Assembly: GCF_927798175.1 (NCBI RefSeq)
Contig: NZ_CAKMMP010000025.1
Location: 1-64,000, forward strand
DNA from: Paenibacillus sp. JJ-223
Lineage (GTDB): Bacteria; Bacillota; Bacilli; Paenibacillales; Paenibacillaceae
DNA: 64,000 nucleotides
Direction of reading: 5' to 3'
Shown here: piece after piece, positions 29,732 through 37,402 of the stretch
Position numbering within the stretch: position 1 is the stretch's first letter
Layout of the letters: every line of letters starts with the position of its first letter
Translations under genes and position numbers: made by a program
The notes under the pieces: model-generated
What the model was told of the DNA's origin: nothing
The model's database searches: none
What the model saw: the letters and a program-made list of their open reading frames with translations, nothing else

Positions 29732-30067
29732 TCAGTTTCCTGAGCCCTCCACCTTAATCGGCGTTTCTTCAGGGAGGTAATACCCTTTTTTACGTGCCAG
29801 CTGTCCTATGTATTCAGGGTCCTTCAACCGGCTGACTTCATACTTCAACTGATCCAGCTTTTTCAACGTCTCTTCCTGGGATGCCTGTTGAGCGGCCAGT
29901 CGAGAGCTCTTGTCCGAAATCTGTGCGTTCTGTACGAAGAACGTATAGAGTGCCCAGATGGTGAATAAAACAACAAAAACCATCCATAACATCAACCTTC
30001 TTCGTGAAGCAGCAGATTTCCCCTGGCCTGTTGGAGCGGCGGTTCGCCCCAAGGTTGTTCTGCCCAT
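29732..30067 (-). CDS. divIC: Septum formation initiator DivIC (FtsB-like)
   Basis: A 111-residue bitopic protein. It has a basic cytoplasmic N-terminus, one membrane segment (LMLWMVFVVLFTIWALYTFF, residues 25-45), then an extracytoplasmic coiled coil (SRLAAQQASQEETLKKLDQL) and a short conserved tail (EYIGQLARKKGYYLPEE). It forms the divisome subcomplex with FtsL and DivIB. It is the last gene of the yabP-yabQ-divIC group, 12 bases after yabQ. Confidence 0.93.
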   Translation of the reverse strand: MGRTTLGRTAAPTGQGKSAASRRRLMLWMVFVVLFTIWALYTFFVQNAQISDKSSRLAAQQASQEETLKKLDQLKYEVSRLKDPEYIGQLARKKGYYLPEETPIKVEGSGN

Positions 30068-30079
30068 ATACGGACCTCC

Positions 30080-30649
30080 TTAAAACCAGCGTTTCCATAT
30101 CGCTGCAACCCTTGTCCACGCCTGAATCATCCAGCGCGGCGTTACCCAATGCTTCAGCAGCGGCCTGAACATCCAGCGAAGCAGCTTTCCGAAAGGCACC
30201 AAGCATTGTAATACGAGCTTGCCCACAAAAAGGAGAATCGCCAGTATAAATCCCAACAACACGCGCACTAGCTTATATACCCCTTTGGCGGGCATGACGA
30301 CAAGGACGTTAAGGATATGTCCACACCAATGAATCAGCGTTCTTGCGAGTTTAATTAACATTACCACAAAACGTTGGGTTGTAACACTTAAAAGCCAAAA
30401 ATAGAAGCAAACCCCCACAATCAGCCCCAAAAAGACATAAAAACGCAGCTGCCCATGGTTGCCGGCGTACAGCATCCGAAAAACGAACAGCGCCGAAGCG
30501 ATCCAATACAACAGATCGAGCGTGTGGACGCTCCATCTCGGAAATCGTAGTTGCCCGCATAACACCCGGTAACTGTCATAGGCCACTCCCATTACGGCTC
30601 CCGAAAGGACCATCCACACCAAAGTGATCCATTGAGTATCCGGACTCAT
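30080..30649 (-). CDS. yabQ: Spore cortex biosynthesis protein YabQ
   Basis: A 189-residue membrane protein. The N-terminal half has four or so membrane segments (LVWMVLSGAVMGVAYDSYRV, LLYWIASALFVFRMLY, FYVFLGLIVGVCFYFWLL). The C-terminal half has another hydrophobic stretch and a basic amphipathic end. B. subtilis YabQ is made in the mother cell and is needed for the spore cortex. The ATG overlaps the yabP stop by four bases. Confidence 0.92.
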   Translation of the reverse strand: MSPDTQWITLVWMVLSGAVMGVAYDSYRVLCGQLRFPRWSVHTLDLLYWIASALFVFRMLYAGNHGQLRFYVFLGLIVGVCFYFWLLSVTTQRFVVMLIKLARTLIHWCGHILNVLVVMPAKGVYKLVRVLLGFILAILLFVGKLVLQCLVPFGKLLRWMFRPLLKHWVTPRWMIQAWTRVAAIWKRWF

Positions 30650-30930
30650 CGGAACATCTTGCCGAACAAGCCCTTGCCGTTTTTGGTCTGGGAACCGGGG
30701 TCCAGATACTGGAGTGAACTCACTGTACCTTCTATGGACAGCAAACCTTCCTCCAAGTTCAGGTTTTTGATATGTAAATTATGTCCGCGGATGGTCAAAT
30801 GTCCAAGTTCAGTTTGAAGCAAAAACTCCTCGCTGTCAAAACTCTCCACATTCGAAACACCTGTCAGATCCAACAGCTTTCGATTTTGCATGTTCACATG
30901 ATGCTGCTTTGGCTTACCGTACTCAACCAT
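30646..30930 (-). CDS. yabP: Sporulation protein YabP
   Basis: A 94-residue protein of the YabP/YqfC family, with NRKLLDLTGVSNVESFDSEE, then LGHLTIRGHNLHIKNLNLEE, then LLSIEGTVSSLQY: a beta-rich core typical of the family. It is needed for spore formation in B. subtilis, probably with YabQ at the forespore membrane. The start follows GGAGGGG by eight bases. I did not find a convincing sigma-E promoter in the 100 bases upstream. Confidence 0.93.
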   Translation of the reverse strand: MVEYGKPKQHHVNMQNRKLLDLTGVSNVESFDSEEFLLQTELGHLTIRGHNLHIKNLNLEEGLLSIEGTVSSLQYLDPGSQTKNGKGLFGKMFR

Positions 30931-31032
30931 GGCATGTACCCCTCCTTCTACACCTAGCTTATGGAGCAGAAGAAAGGAATAGAACCTTGGGTACTAACAG
31001 AAACAAAATAGAATTGTCGCTGAACGAAAAGC

Positions 31033-31079
31033 CAAAAGGGCTGCCCCTCGTCAATTGCATGACTTACGGGACAGCCCTA
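31033..31079 (-). terminator. Terminator of hup-rqcP
   Basis: On the minus strand AGGGCTG pairs with CAGCCCT, with inner CCC/GGG and GTCA/TGAC stems, followed by TTTTGG. Confidence 0.8.
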
Positions 31080-31126
31080 TGTCGATGGTTTTGCAGAAAG
31101 ATGCTGCAAGGCATCCCAGGCGAATG

Positions 31127-31405
31127 TTACCAGTTCAGCCCGTTATCCTTTGCGATCGGCTCTTCCTTAACCAAGGTATAGAGGCTGGTCGCCTCCTCCT
31201 TCTTGGTGCTCTCCGCAAGTCGCTCTACCTTTACCGTGACCAGTTTCTGACCGAACTGAACCGTCAGCTCATCGCCTACCTTAACGGCAGCGCTTGGCTT
31301 GGCTTCTCGTCCATTGATCAGCACGCGTCCCTGTTCGGAAACGTCTTTGGCCACCGTGCGGCGTTTGATCAGCCTTGAGACCTTCAGGAATTTATCAAGA
31401 CGCAT
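31127..31405 (-). CDS. rqcP: S4-domain ribosome quality-control factor RqcP
   Basis: A 92-residue protein with an S4 RNA-binding motif (MRLDKFLKVSRLIKRRTVAK, then GRVLINGREAKPS). The B. subtilis homologue (YabO) binds stalled 50S-peptidyl-tRNA complexes and works with RqcH in alanine tailing. The ATG overlaps the hup stop (TAATG), so the two are translated together. In B. subtilis yabO directly follows yabN; here hup is inserted. Confidence 0.93.
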   Translation of the reverse strand: MRLDKFLKVSRLIKRRTVAKDVSEQGRVLINGREAKPSAAVKVGDELTVQFGQKLVTVKVERLAESTKKEEATSLYTLVKEEPIAKDNGLNW

Positions 31406-31677
31406 TATTTTACAGCTTCTTTAAGCTTGTTGCCCGCTTTGAATGCAGGAACAATGGACTCAGGAATAACGATTTCATTCCCTGTTTGCGGGTTGCGGCC
31501 AGTGCGGCCGGAACGTTTGCGGGTTTCGAAAGTGCCAAAGCCGATCAATTGTACTTTGTCTCCGCTAGCAAGTGCATCTGTAATTTCGCCCAAAAAGCCG
31601 TTCAGTACAGCTTCGACGTCTTTTTTAGTCAATCCGCTTTTCGTGGAAATGTTGTTGATCAGGTCTGTTTTGTTCAT
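31405..31677 (-). CDS. hup: HU-family nucleoid protein
   Basis: A 90-residue histone-like protein that bends and compacts DNA as a dimer. It shows MNKTDLINNISTKSGLTKKD, then GDKVQLIGFGTFETRKRSGR, and the beta-arm GRNPQTGNEIVIPESIVPAF with the DNA-intercalating proline. RBS GGGAGG precedes the ATG. It sits between mazG and rqcP, whereas in B. subtilis hbs lies elsewhere. Its leader is long, about 200 bases. Confidence 0.97.
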   Translation of the reverse strand: MNKTDLINNISTKSGLTKKDVEAVLNGFLGEITDALASGDKVQLIGFGTFETRKRSGRTGRNPQTGNEIVIPESIVPAFKAGNKLKEAVK

Positions 31678-31761
31678 CTTTTAGAAGCCTCCCAAATTGA
31701 AAAAAAAGTATCTGCGAATGCGCTGCAGCATATAAGCCGCACCTTGATTCGCGCAAGGTTA

Positions 31762-31881
31762 CTACACATGTATTCTGGCTTCGGCTTCGAATTCCTGCCT
31801 TCGGCGACGACTTTTTTTAACAATCGCCACACCAATTCGCCAAAGACCGTCAAGTCCAATACCTAAACCGATCCATGCCAA
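31762..31881 (-). CDS. Possible 39-residue single-span membrane peptide in the hup leader
   Basis: A TTG-start ORF that reads MAWIGLGIGLDGLWRIGVAI followed by VKKSRRRRQEFEAEARIHV. It has one hydrophobic stretch, a strongly basic stop-transfer segment and a charged tail. An in-frame stop lies just before the TTG, and no clear ribosome site is present. It begins within a few bases of the expected start of transcription. Composition looks protein-like, but this could be chance. I do not recognise a family. Confidence 0.3.
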   Translation of the reverse strand: MAWIGLGIGLDGLWRIGVAIVKKSRRRRQEFEAEARIHV

Positions 31882-31886
31882 TCAAC

Positions 31887-31915
31887 ATTATACGGGATTT
31901 CAAATCCAGCGTCAT
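31887..31915 (-). promoter_or_regulatory. Probable hup-rqcP promoter with a palindrome in the spacer
   Basis: Minus-strand ATGACG (31910-31915), 17 bp, TATAAT (31887-31892). The spacer carries the perfect palindrome GGATTTCAAATCC (31895-31907). The half-site GGATTTC recurs 32 bp away at 31927-31933. Confidence 0.5.
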
Positions 31916-31960
31916 TCATCTAAGTTGGATTTCTAAGAACGAATGTACCGACCGCTCCGT

Positions 31961-33454
31961 TTACAAGCCTCTTTGCTTGGCCTCCTGCCAGTATCTTTCC
32001 ATCTCCTCAACATTGCTCTCTGCAGAGGTTTTCCCCTGCTCGCGCAACCGGGTTTCGATGTAGTGGAAACGCTTCGTGAACTTCCGGTTGGTTGCAGCCA
32101 GCGCTTCTTCAGGATCAGCATCGATGAAACGTGCCACATTGGCAGTGGCAAATAAAAGATCGCCGAGCTCCAGCTTGCGTTGTTCGTCGGAGTGATTCTG
32201 TTGTACGGCTTCCTTCAGCTCAGCCAGCTCCTCTTCGATTTTGGCAAATACGCCATCGACATCGTCCCAGTCAAAGCCGACTTTGGCTGCTTTTTTCTGC
32301 AGCTTGTATCCTTTCATCAGGGCAGGCAGGTCGGGCGGTATGCCGTCCAGAACAGAGGCTGCCTTCAGGTCCTGGCCTTTGCGGCGTTTCTCTTCTGCTT
32401 TCATCTGTTCCCAATTCTGCAGCGCTTCATGCGCATCGCTGGCCTGATTTTCGCCAAAAACATGCGGATGCCTGAAAATAAGCTTGTCGTTCAACCCTTC
32501 AATGACATCGTACACGTTAAAAGTGCCGACCTCCTCCTCCATTTGGGAGTGCAGCATGATCTGCAGCAGCAGGTCGCCGAGCTCTTCCTTCATGTGGTCC
32601 GGATCGTCCTCGTCTATCGTTTCGATGACCTCGTACGTTTCTTCGATCAGGTTTTTGCGGATGCTCTGATGCGTTTGCTCCTGATCCCACGGACATCCGC
32701 CAGGGCTGCGAAGAATGTTCACGATCTCGTGCAGGCGGGCAAATGAGCGGCGGCGCAAATGATCTTCCGTATTTCTTGGCACATAGATCAGCGACAGATT
32801 CCCATATCCTTCGACCCGATCGAGATCATGCAGCGGCACTTTCCGGATGATTTCCTGATCCTGCACGCCCAGCGCATGACCGACATAGACCGGATACTCA
32901 TCCGGATACACTTCCATCAGGCACAATTTCACGTCGGAAGCGGTGAACGTGTCATACACTTGTCCGATCAGCGTATGCAGTTGGGGCTGAATCAACTCCG
33001 GACTCAAGCTGCTTGCATCAAGCAGCTGGAACCCTTCAATCGGGTCAAAACCGAGGCGGATGAACGCTTCGTCCAGAAAACTCTCTCCGCCCATCACCCG
33101 CAGCGATATTCCCTTGTCCGGACAGCGCTCCTTCAACAGCCGCACGCTGGCTTCGGCAACCATGGGATGCCCTGGAACGGCATATACGATTTCGCTTCCG
33201 CCTTCACCTTGACATGCAGCTTCGATAAGCCGGTTCGCAATCTCGTCATACACTTCCGGAAAAGAAGCCTTCGATTCATAGATGGAATCGAACGACGTCA
33301 TCTTGAGCCCTTCCTGCCTGAGATCGTCCAGAACAGGGTGATCCAGCGTGCGGACGTACAGAACGGCCGCCTGCTTCATTTTTTTCACGATTCCTATCGT
33401 CAGTTGATCGGCATCTCCCGAACCCAGGCCAACCACCGTTAATGCTGCGCTCAT
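31961..33454 (-). CDS. mazG: MazG-type NTP pyrophosphohydrolase fused to a tetrapyrrole methylase-like domain (YabN)
   Basis: A 497-residue two-domain protein. Residues 1-220 form a SAM-dependent corrin/porphyrin methylase-like fold (TVVGLGSGDADQLTIGIV, AVPGHPMVAEASVRLL). The rest holds two MazG units with RSPGGCPWDQEQTHQSIRKN and metal-binding LIEETYEVIE and LGDLLLQ repeats. It probably hydrolyses noncanonical or excess NTPs; what the N-terminal domain does is unknown. I chose ATG 33454 after GGAGG. The 81 upstream codons cross the promoter. Confidence 0.93.
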   Translation of the reverse strand: MSAALTVVGLGSGDADQLTIGIVKKMKQAAVLYVRTLDHPVLDDLRQEGLKMTSFDSIYESKASFPEVYDEIANRLIEAACQGEGGSEIVYAVPGHPMVAEASVRLLKERCPDKGISLRVMGGESFLDEAFIRLGFDPIEGFQLLDASSLSPELIQPQLHTLIGQVYDTFTASDVKLCLMEVYPDEYPVYVGHALGVQDQEIIRKVPLHDLDRVEGYGNLSLIYVPRNTEDHLRRRSFARLHEIVNILRSPGGCPWDQEQTHQSIRKNLIEETYEVIETIDEDDPDHMKEELGDLLLQIMLHSQMEEEVGTFNVYDVIEGLNDKLIFRHPHVFGENQASDAHEALQNWEQMKAEEKRRKGQDLKAASVLDGIPPDLPALMKGYKLQKKAAKVGFDWDDVDGVFAKIEEELAELKEAVQQNHSDEQRKLELGDLLFATANVARFIDADPEEALAATNRKFTKRFHYIETRLREQGKTSAESNVEEMERYWQEAKQRGL

Positions 33455-33517
33455 GCACAAACCTCCGTATCTTGCGTCCCGCTCTTTCGAACCGGGCGTC
33501 GCATCATGATTACACGT

Positions 33518-33548
33518 ATTATACCAGAATCTGCCGCTCGCCTGTAAA
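33518..33548 (-). promoter_or_regulatory. Promoter of mazG
   Basis: Extended -10 TGGTATAAT on the minus strand (-10 at 33518-33523) with TTTACA at 33543-33548, 19 bp away. Confidence 0.5.
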
Positions 33549-33551
33549 TGG

Positions 33552-33579
33552 CGCTCATGCAGGCTGTGCAGCATGAGCG
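33552..33579 (-). terminator. Hairpin at the end of yabM
   Basis: A perfect 9-bp stem, CGCTCATGC with GCATGAGCG, loop of ten, directly after the yabM stop. It lacks a proper T-tract, so it may only stabilise the mRNA end. Confidence 0.45.
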
Positions 33580-33584
33580 GGTGA

Positions 33585-35288
33585 CTAGCGCAGAATACGC
33601 AGTCTGCGCAAGATCGCGGCCAGGCGAGCGCCCACTTTCGGAACGGACGCCAGCTCTGCGGCGGTAAGCAGCCCGGTTCGCGCCGCGGCCAGCACAAACA
33701 CGGCTATGCCTGCGGCCATGCCCAGCAGGCTGATGCCCATCGCGGCCAGCCTGCGATCGGCCGCGATGCCCACGCCGCCGAGCACCGCTTCGGCGGCCCA
33801 AGCCGTGACCGCCGCCGCCACACCCATGGCGGCGATCACCAGCGCCGGCTTCGCCAGGGCGGCGCCGATGGCCGGGCGCATGCCGCTTCGCCGCGCCAGC
33901 AGCGCCACGTTCAGGCCGGCCGCCAGCATGTAGGCGGCCGCGCCTGCCAGTGCCGCGCCGCTGATGCCCAGCGCCGGCACGAGCAGCACGTTCAGCAGCG
34001 CCTTGACGCCTGCGGCGGCAAGCATGCTGAACGCGGGAGCGCGCACGGCGCCGAGGCCTTGCAGCAGCGCCGCCGCGATAATGCTGACGGTGCTGCCCGC
34101 GGCCGTCAGCGCCATGTACCGCAAAGCTTCCGTGCCTGCGGCATCCCCGTACAGCATGCGGTTGATCGGCTCCGCCAGCACCGCAAGCCCAGCGGATGCT
34201 GCCAGGCCGATGAGCCAAAACCAGCGCAGCGCCATGCCCGCTTGCTGTCTTACGGCTTCCGGCCCACCCTTCAGCCGGGCTTCGGCCATCGCCGGGATGA
34301 ACAGCACCGATAGTGACGTGGCCAGCATCGTCACCATCTGCACGAGCGGCAGGCCGCGATTGTAAATACCGAAATCGACCATGACCCCGATTTCGTCCAA
34401 TCCTTCGCGCTGAAGCAGCCGCGGCACAGTGAACGTGTCCACCAGGTTCATGAGGGGAACGGCCAACGAACCGAGACAAACCGGGATCGCGTAAGCCATT
34501 AACATACGAACCCACTCGGCATTGCTGCGTTTGCCTGCTGCCCCGGTTGTCTCCATCTGCCCTTGTACGGGGTCCTCCTTCCATCGTCCTGTCCTGCTCC
34601 ATGTACCCGTCGGTCCGCTCTGGTCCACAGCCTTCAGGCGATGGCGATGGCGATACCAGAAATACAGCATAACCAACAGTCCAGCGATGCCGCCCGCTGC
34701 CGATCCGAGCATCGCACCTGCGGCAATCGTCTCCAGCGAGGCTTCTTTCCTTAACAGCCATAACAAAAGAACAATCATGACCGTCACCCGAACCGTTTGC
34801 TCCAAGACTTGGGATACGGCCGTAGGCACCATTTGCTGCAGTCCCTGAAAGTAACCTCGCAGTCCTGTCATCAGAGGCACAAAGAGCAACGCAAGCGAGG
34901 CGGTACGTATTGATGCTGCTACATGGCTGTTTCCGATAATCTTTGCCAGAAGGGGGGCTCCCGCATACATCAGGGCAGCCATGACCAATCCGATTCCCCC
35001 GAGCAAGGCGGAAGACAGGCGGGCAACTCTCCGTCCTTCTTCCGGTCTCCCCAATGCATTTTCTTCAGCCACGAACTTGGAGACCGCAGCAGGCAATCCA
35101 GCCGCTGCAATCGTGATGAGCATCATATAGAACGGGTACACCGTGTTATAAATGCCGAAAACACCGTCGCCCCCCAAGTTTTGCAGCGGAATCTTCTGAA
35201 AAGCTCCGATGACTTTCGACATAATGGCCGCCAGCGCGAGCACAAACGCACCCTGCAGCAACCTCGAAGCCGTAGATGGCTGTCCCAT
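33585..35288 (-). CDS. yabM: Polysaccharide flippase, SpoVB/MurJ-like (YabM)
   Basis: A 567-residue protein of the MOP exporter superfamily with about 14 membrane segments. It begins GAFVLALAAIMSKVIGAFQK, then LGGDGVFGIYNTVYPFYMML with the family's signature. A hydrophilic loop near residues 215-245 carries many Gln and Lys. It probably flips lipid-linked glycans for peptidoglycan or spore cortex. I chose ATG 35288 behind AGGAGG. The 3' half is much richer in GC than neighbouring genes and creates a 436-codon shadow frame. Confidence 0.9.
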   Translation of the reverse strand: MGQPSTASRLLQGAFVLALAAIMSKVIGAFQKIPLQNLGGDGVFGIYNTVYPFYMMLITIAAAGLPAAVSKFVAEENALGRPEEGRRVARLSSALLGGIGLVMAALMYAGAPLLAKIIGNSHVAASIRTASLALLFVPLMTGLRGYFQGLQQMVPTAVSQVLEQTVRVTVMIVLLLWLLRKEASLETIAAGAMLGSAAGGIAGLLVMLYFWYRHRHRLKAVDQSGPTGTWSRTGRWKEDPVQGQMETTGAAGKRSNAEWVRMLMAYAIPVCLGSLAVPLMNLVDTFTVPRLLQREGLDEIGVMVDFGIYNRGLPLVQMVTMLATSLSVLFIPAMAEARLKGGPEAVRQQAGMALRWFWLIGLAASAGLAVLAEPINRMLYGDAAGTEALRYMALTAAGSTVSIIAAALLQGLGAVRAPAFSMLAAAGVKALLNVLLVPALGISGAALAGAAAYMLAAGLNVALLARRSGMRPAIGAALAKPALVIAAMGVAAAVTAWAAEAVLGGVGIAADRRLAAMGISLLGMAAGIAVFVLAAARTGLLTAAELASVPKVGARLAAILRRLRILR

Positions 35289-35321
35289 AATCTCCTCCTG
35301 CACCATTTCCGATCAAGAATA

Positions 35322-35343
35322 ACAAGCATATGCTTGTATTATA
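35322..35343 (-). promoter_or_regulatory. yabM promoter region with a perfect 16-bp palindrome
   Basis: The palindrome ACAAGCATATGCTTGT (35322-35337) directly abuts a minus-strand TATAAT (35338-35343), so it covers the expected start of transcription. No good -35 is seen. It is a strong operator candidate. Confidence 0.45.
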
Positions 35344-35372
35344 CCTCCCGATCGGTGCGCAGACGAATAAAA

Positions 35373-35411
35373 TAGAAAAACTCCTGTTCGCCAAAGCAGG
35401 CTTCAGGAGTT
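35373..35411 (-). terminator. Terminator of spoVT
   Basis: On the minus strand ACTCCTG and CAGGAGT form the outer stem, followed by TTTTTC. Confidence 0.8.
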
Positions 35412-35422
35412 GACTAAGTAAT

Positions 35423-35965
35423 TTATTGTTCCATTTGTTTGCCAAGAAACCCTGCGGCCGTCTCAGCCATCTTCACTTCCAACTGGGACATTTTCACGGA
35501 TTCGTCCTTGTTGAACAAAATGACGGTTCCAATCGGGTCTCCACCCGAAATGATCGGTGCGATGACAAAGGATGATAACGTCTCGTCATGATCCTTGCTG
35601 ATTTCGTAAGAGCCGCTTCCTGTTTCCAGAATGGTCTTCCGGTTCTCCATGCAATTTTCGACCATCTGGCCGACCTGCTTGTCCAAATATTCTTTCTTGG
35701 AGCCTCCGGCTACAGTGATGATCGTATCACGGTCCGAAATCAGAGTGACGTGGCCTGTGCTTTCATACAGCGATTCAGCATATTCCTTGGCAAAGTCCCC
35801 AAGCTCGCCGATCGGTGAGTATTTTTTCAAAATGACTTCTCCGTCGCGATCCACGAAAATTTCCAGCGGGTCACCTTCGCGAATCCGTAACGTACGGCGA
35901 ATTTCCTTCGGAATGACCACGCGGCCGAGGTCATCAATACGGCGAACAATACCAGTAGCTTTCAT
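35423..35965 (-). CDS. spoVT: Stage V sporulation protein T
   Basis: A 180-residue forespore transcription regulator. The N-terminal swapped-hairpin AbrB domain is MKATGIVRRIDDLGRVVIPK followed by EIRRTLRIREGDPLEIF. A C-terminal GAF-like domain spans about residues 55-180. It modulates sigma-G genes late in sporulation. The DNA-binding domain closely parallels that of AbrB, which is also in this window. The start lies 11 bases after GTGGGG. Confidence 0.96.
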   Translation of the reverse strand: MKATGIVRRIDDLGRVVIPKEIRRTLRIREGDPLEIFVDRDGEVILKKYSPIGELGDFAKEYAESLYESTGHVTLISDRDTIITVAGGSKKEYLDKQVGQMVENCMENRKTILETGSGSYEISKDHDETLSSFVIAPIISGGDPIGTVILFNKDESVKMSQLEVKMAETAAGFLGKQMEQ

Positions 35966-36042
35966 TTCACATGTTGCCCCACTTTCTCGAGAAGATTTTT
36001 AAACTACTGTTCGTTAATGGGCAGAGGAGAATCCCAGAACGT

Positions 36043-36071
36043 GATTTGTAATATCTTGACCATAGTATTCA
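36043..36071 (-). promoter_or_regulatory. Possible sigma-G promoter of spoVT
   Basis: Minus-strand TGAATA (36066-36071), 17 bp, CAAATC (36043-36048). The -35 fits sigma-G well and the -10 poorly. B. subtilis spoVT is sigma-G dependent. Confidence 0.3.
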
Positions 36072-36165
36072 TCTGTTCCCATTTCCTTATACATGCCTTG
36101 GGGGATATCGTTGTGCTTACCAGACAAAAGGTGACTTTATGCCTATTCTTCCCCGATCAGACAGC

Positions 36166-36203
36166 AAAAAAGCAAGGGCAGGCCAAAAGGCCTCCCTCGC
36201 TTT
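36166..36203 (-). terminator. Terminator of mfd-prsA
   Basis: On the minus strand AAAGCGAGGGAGGCC, TTTT, GGCCTGCCCTTGCTTTTTT: a long stem and a T-tract. Confidence 0.9.
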
Positions 36204-36235
36204 CATAACTTGTCCACCCACCGGTGTATTGGCTC

Positions 36236-37402
36236 TTACTTGCTGCCGGATTCCGTGCTTTCGCTTTTTGCATCTGTTCCAGTCGTACCTTGATCCGTTT
36301 TGGAATCGGTGCTGCTTGTACCGTCGGTTTTCGTTTCGCCGGCTTTATCGCCTTCCTTGCTTGTTCCTGCATCGGTTCCAGTGCCCGTTGTTCCGCTTTC
36401 CGTCTTGCCTTCTTCGCTCGTTTCGGACTTAGGCAGTTTTACTTCTTTGACGATCTTATCCAGTTCATCAGACATGAACTTGTCGATCTCGGTAGCGGCC
36501 AGCTGGCTCTTCAGGCTCTCTTTTTGCTCATCCGTCAATTTGGCATAATCTGCTTCCGTGCGCGCTTCTACCTTCATGATGTGATAACCGTACTCGGTTT
36601 CGATCGGATCGCTGATTTTGTTGAGCGGCAGCGTTTTGGCAGCCTCTTTGAAGGCTTCTACCCAATTGCCGACAGGCACGTTTTCATACAGGCCGCCTTT
36701 CTCCGCGGAACCCGGATCTTCGGAATATTCTTTCGCCACTTTGGCGAAATCATCGCCGGCATCCAGTTTCGCTTTTACTTCTTTGGCCAATTTCAACGCG
36801 TCTTCTTTTTTGCGTTCTTTTTGCGTATCCGGATCCGTGAAATTGATCAGAACGTGACGAACGGTTGCCGTCGTGTATTGATCTTTGTTCGTTTCGAACT
36901 CGGATTTGATCTGGTCTTCGGTTACACCCGTTTCCTTGTCCTTGATGACCGTCATGATGCGAGTCATGTAATCCTTGATGTTTTGGTCGGTCAAGTTTTG
37001 TGCCTTGGTCATTTCGGTCCATTGATCGGCTGCGACCTGAGCTTTCATTTTGTCAAACTGCTCGGTCGCCGCCTTGGCGCCTGCCGTCTTTGCTTCTTCG
37101 CTAGCCTTGTTGCTCAGGTATTCATAAGCGACTTCCTGACGTACCAGAAAGTCCTTGAAGTCGTCCATGTCCATCATTTGTGCGTATTCCGGATACAGGA
37201 ATTTCATAACCCGTTGTTCCATATCGAATTCATTGGCGGTAATGGTACCGCCCTCGTAGCTTGCCACAACAGCGCTCGTATCCTTCGGATCGTTCGTGCT
37301 TTCGGCATCCTTTTTGCCGCATGCGGCAAGCAAGGACAGGGAAAGTACTGCAACCATGCTGACGGACAGCACTTTCCTCACGTTTTTATACTTTAGTAAC
37401 AT
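36236..37402 (-). CDS. prsA: Foldase lipoprotein PrsA (extracellular parvulin)
   Basis: A 388-residue lipoprotein. The signal peptide is KVLSVSMVAVLSLSLLAACG with lipobox LAAC. A SurA-like helical region (residues 45-170) and a parvulin domain follow, including YTTATVRHVLINF, DPGSAEKGGLYENVPVG and ETEYGYHIMKVE (about 180-280). The last 70 residues are Thr-, Gly- and Ser-rich and probably disordered at the cell surface. It helps secreted proteins fold. I chose ATG 37402, nine bases after AGGGGG. It overlaps the mfd end by 17 bases, a place where B. subtilis has no prsA. Confidence 0.92.
   Translation of the reverse strand: MLLKYKNVRKVLSVSMVAVLSLSLLAACGKKDAESTNDPKDTSAVVASYEGGTITANEFDMEQRVMKFLYPEYAQMMDMDDFKDFLVRQEVAYEYLSNKASEEAKTAGAKAATEQFDKMKAQVAADQWTEMTKAQNLTDQNIKDYMTRIMTVIKDKETGVTEDQIKSEFETNKDQYTTATVRHVLINFTDPDTQKERKKEDALKLAKEVKAKLDAGDDFAKVAKEYSEDPGSAEKGGLYENVPVGNWVEAFKEAAKTLPLNKISDPIETEYGYHIMKVEARTEADYAKLTDEQKESLKSQLAATEIDKFMSDELDKIVKEVKLPKSETSEEGKTESGTTGTGTDAGTSKEGDKAGETKTDGTSSTDSKTDQGTTGTDAKSESTESGSK

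Noticed and set aside
31674-31859. 61-codon frame in the hup leader
   Set aside because: It overlaps the hup ribosome site and start, and its composition is poor. The alternative 39-residue frame is more protein-like.
33451-34761. Minus-strand ORF of 436 codons
   Set aside because: It is a shadow of yabM on the same strand. It is Gly/Arg/Ala-rich and lacks domains, and arises from the GC-rich sequence.
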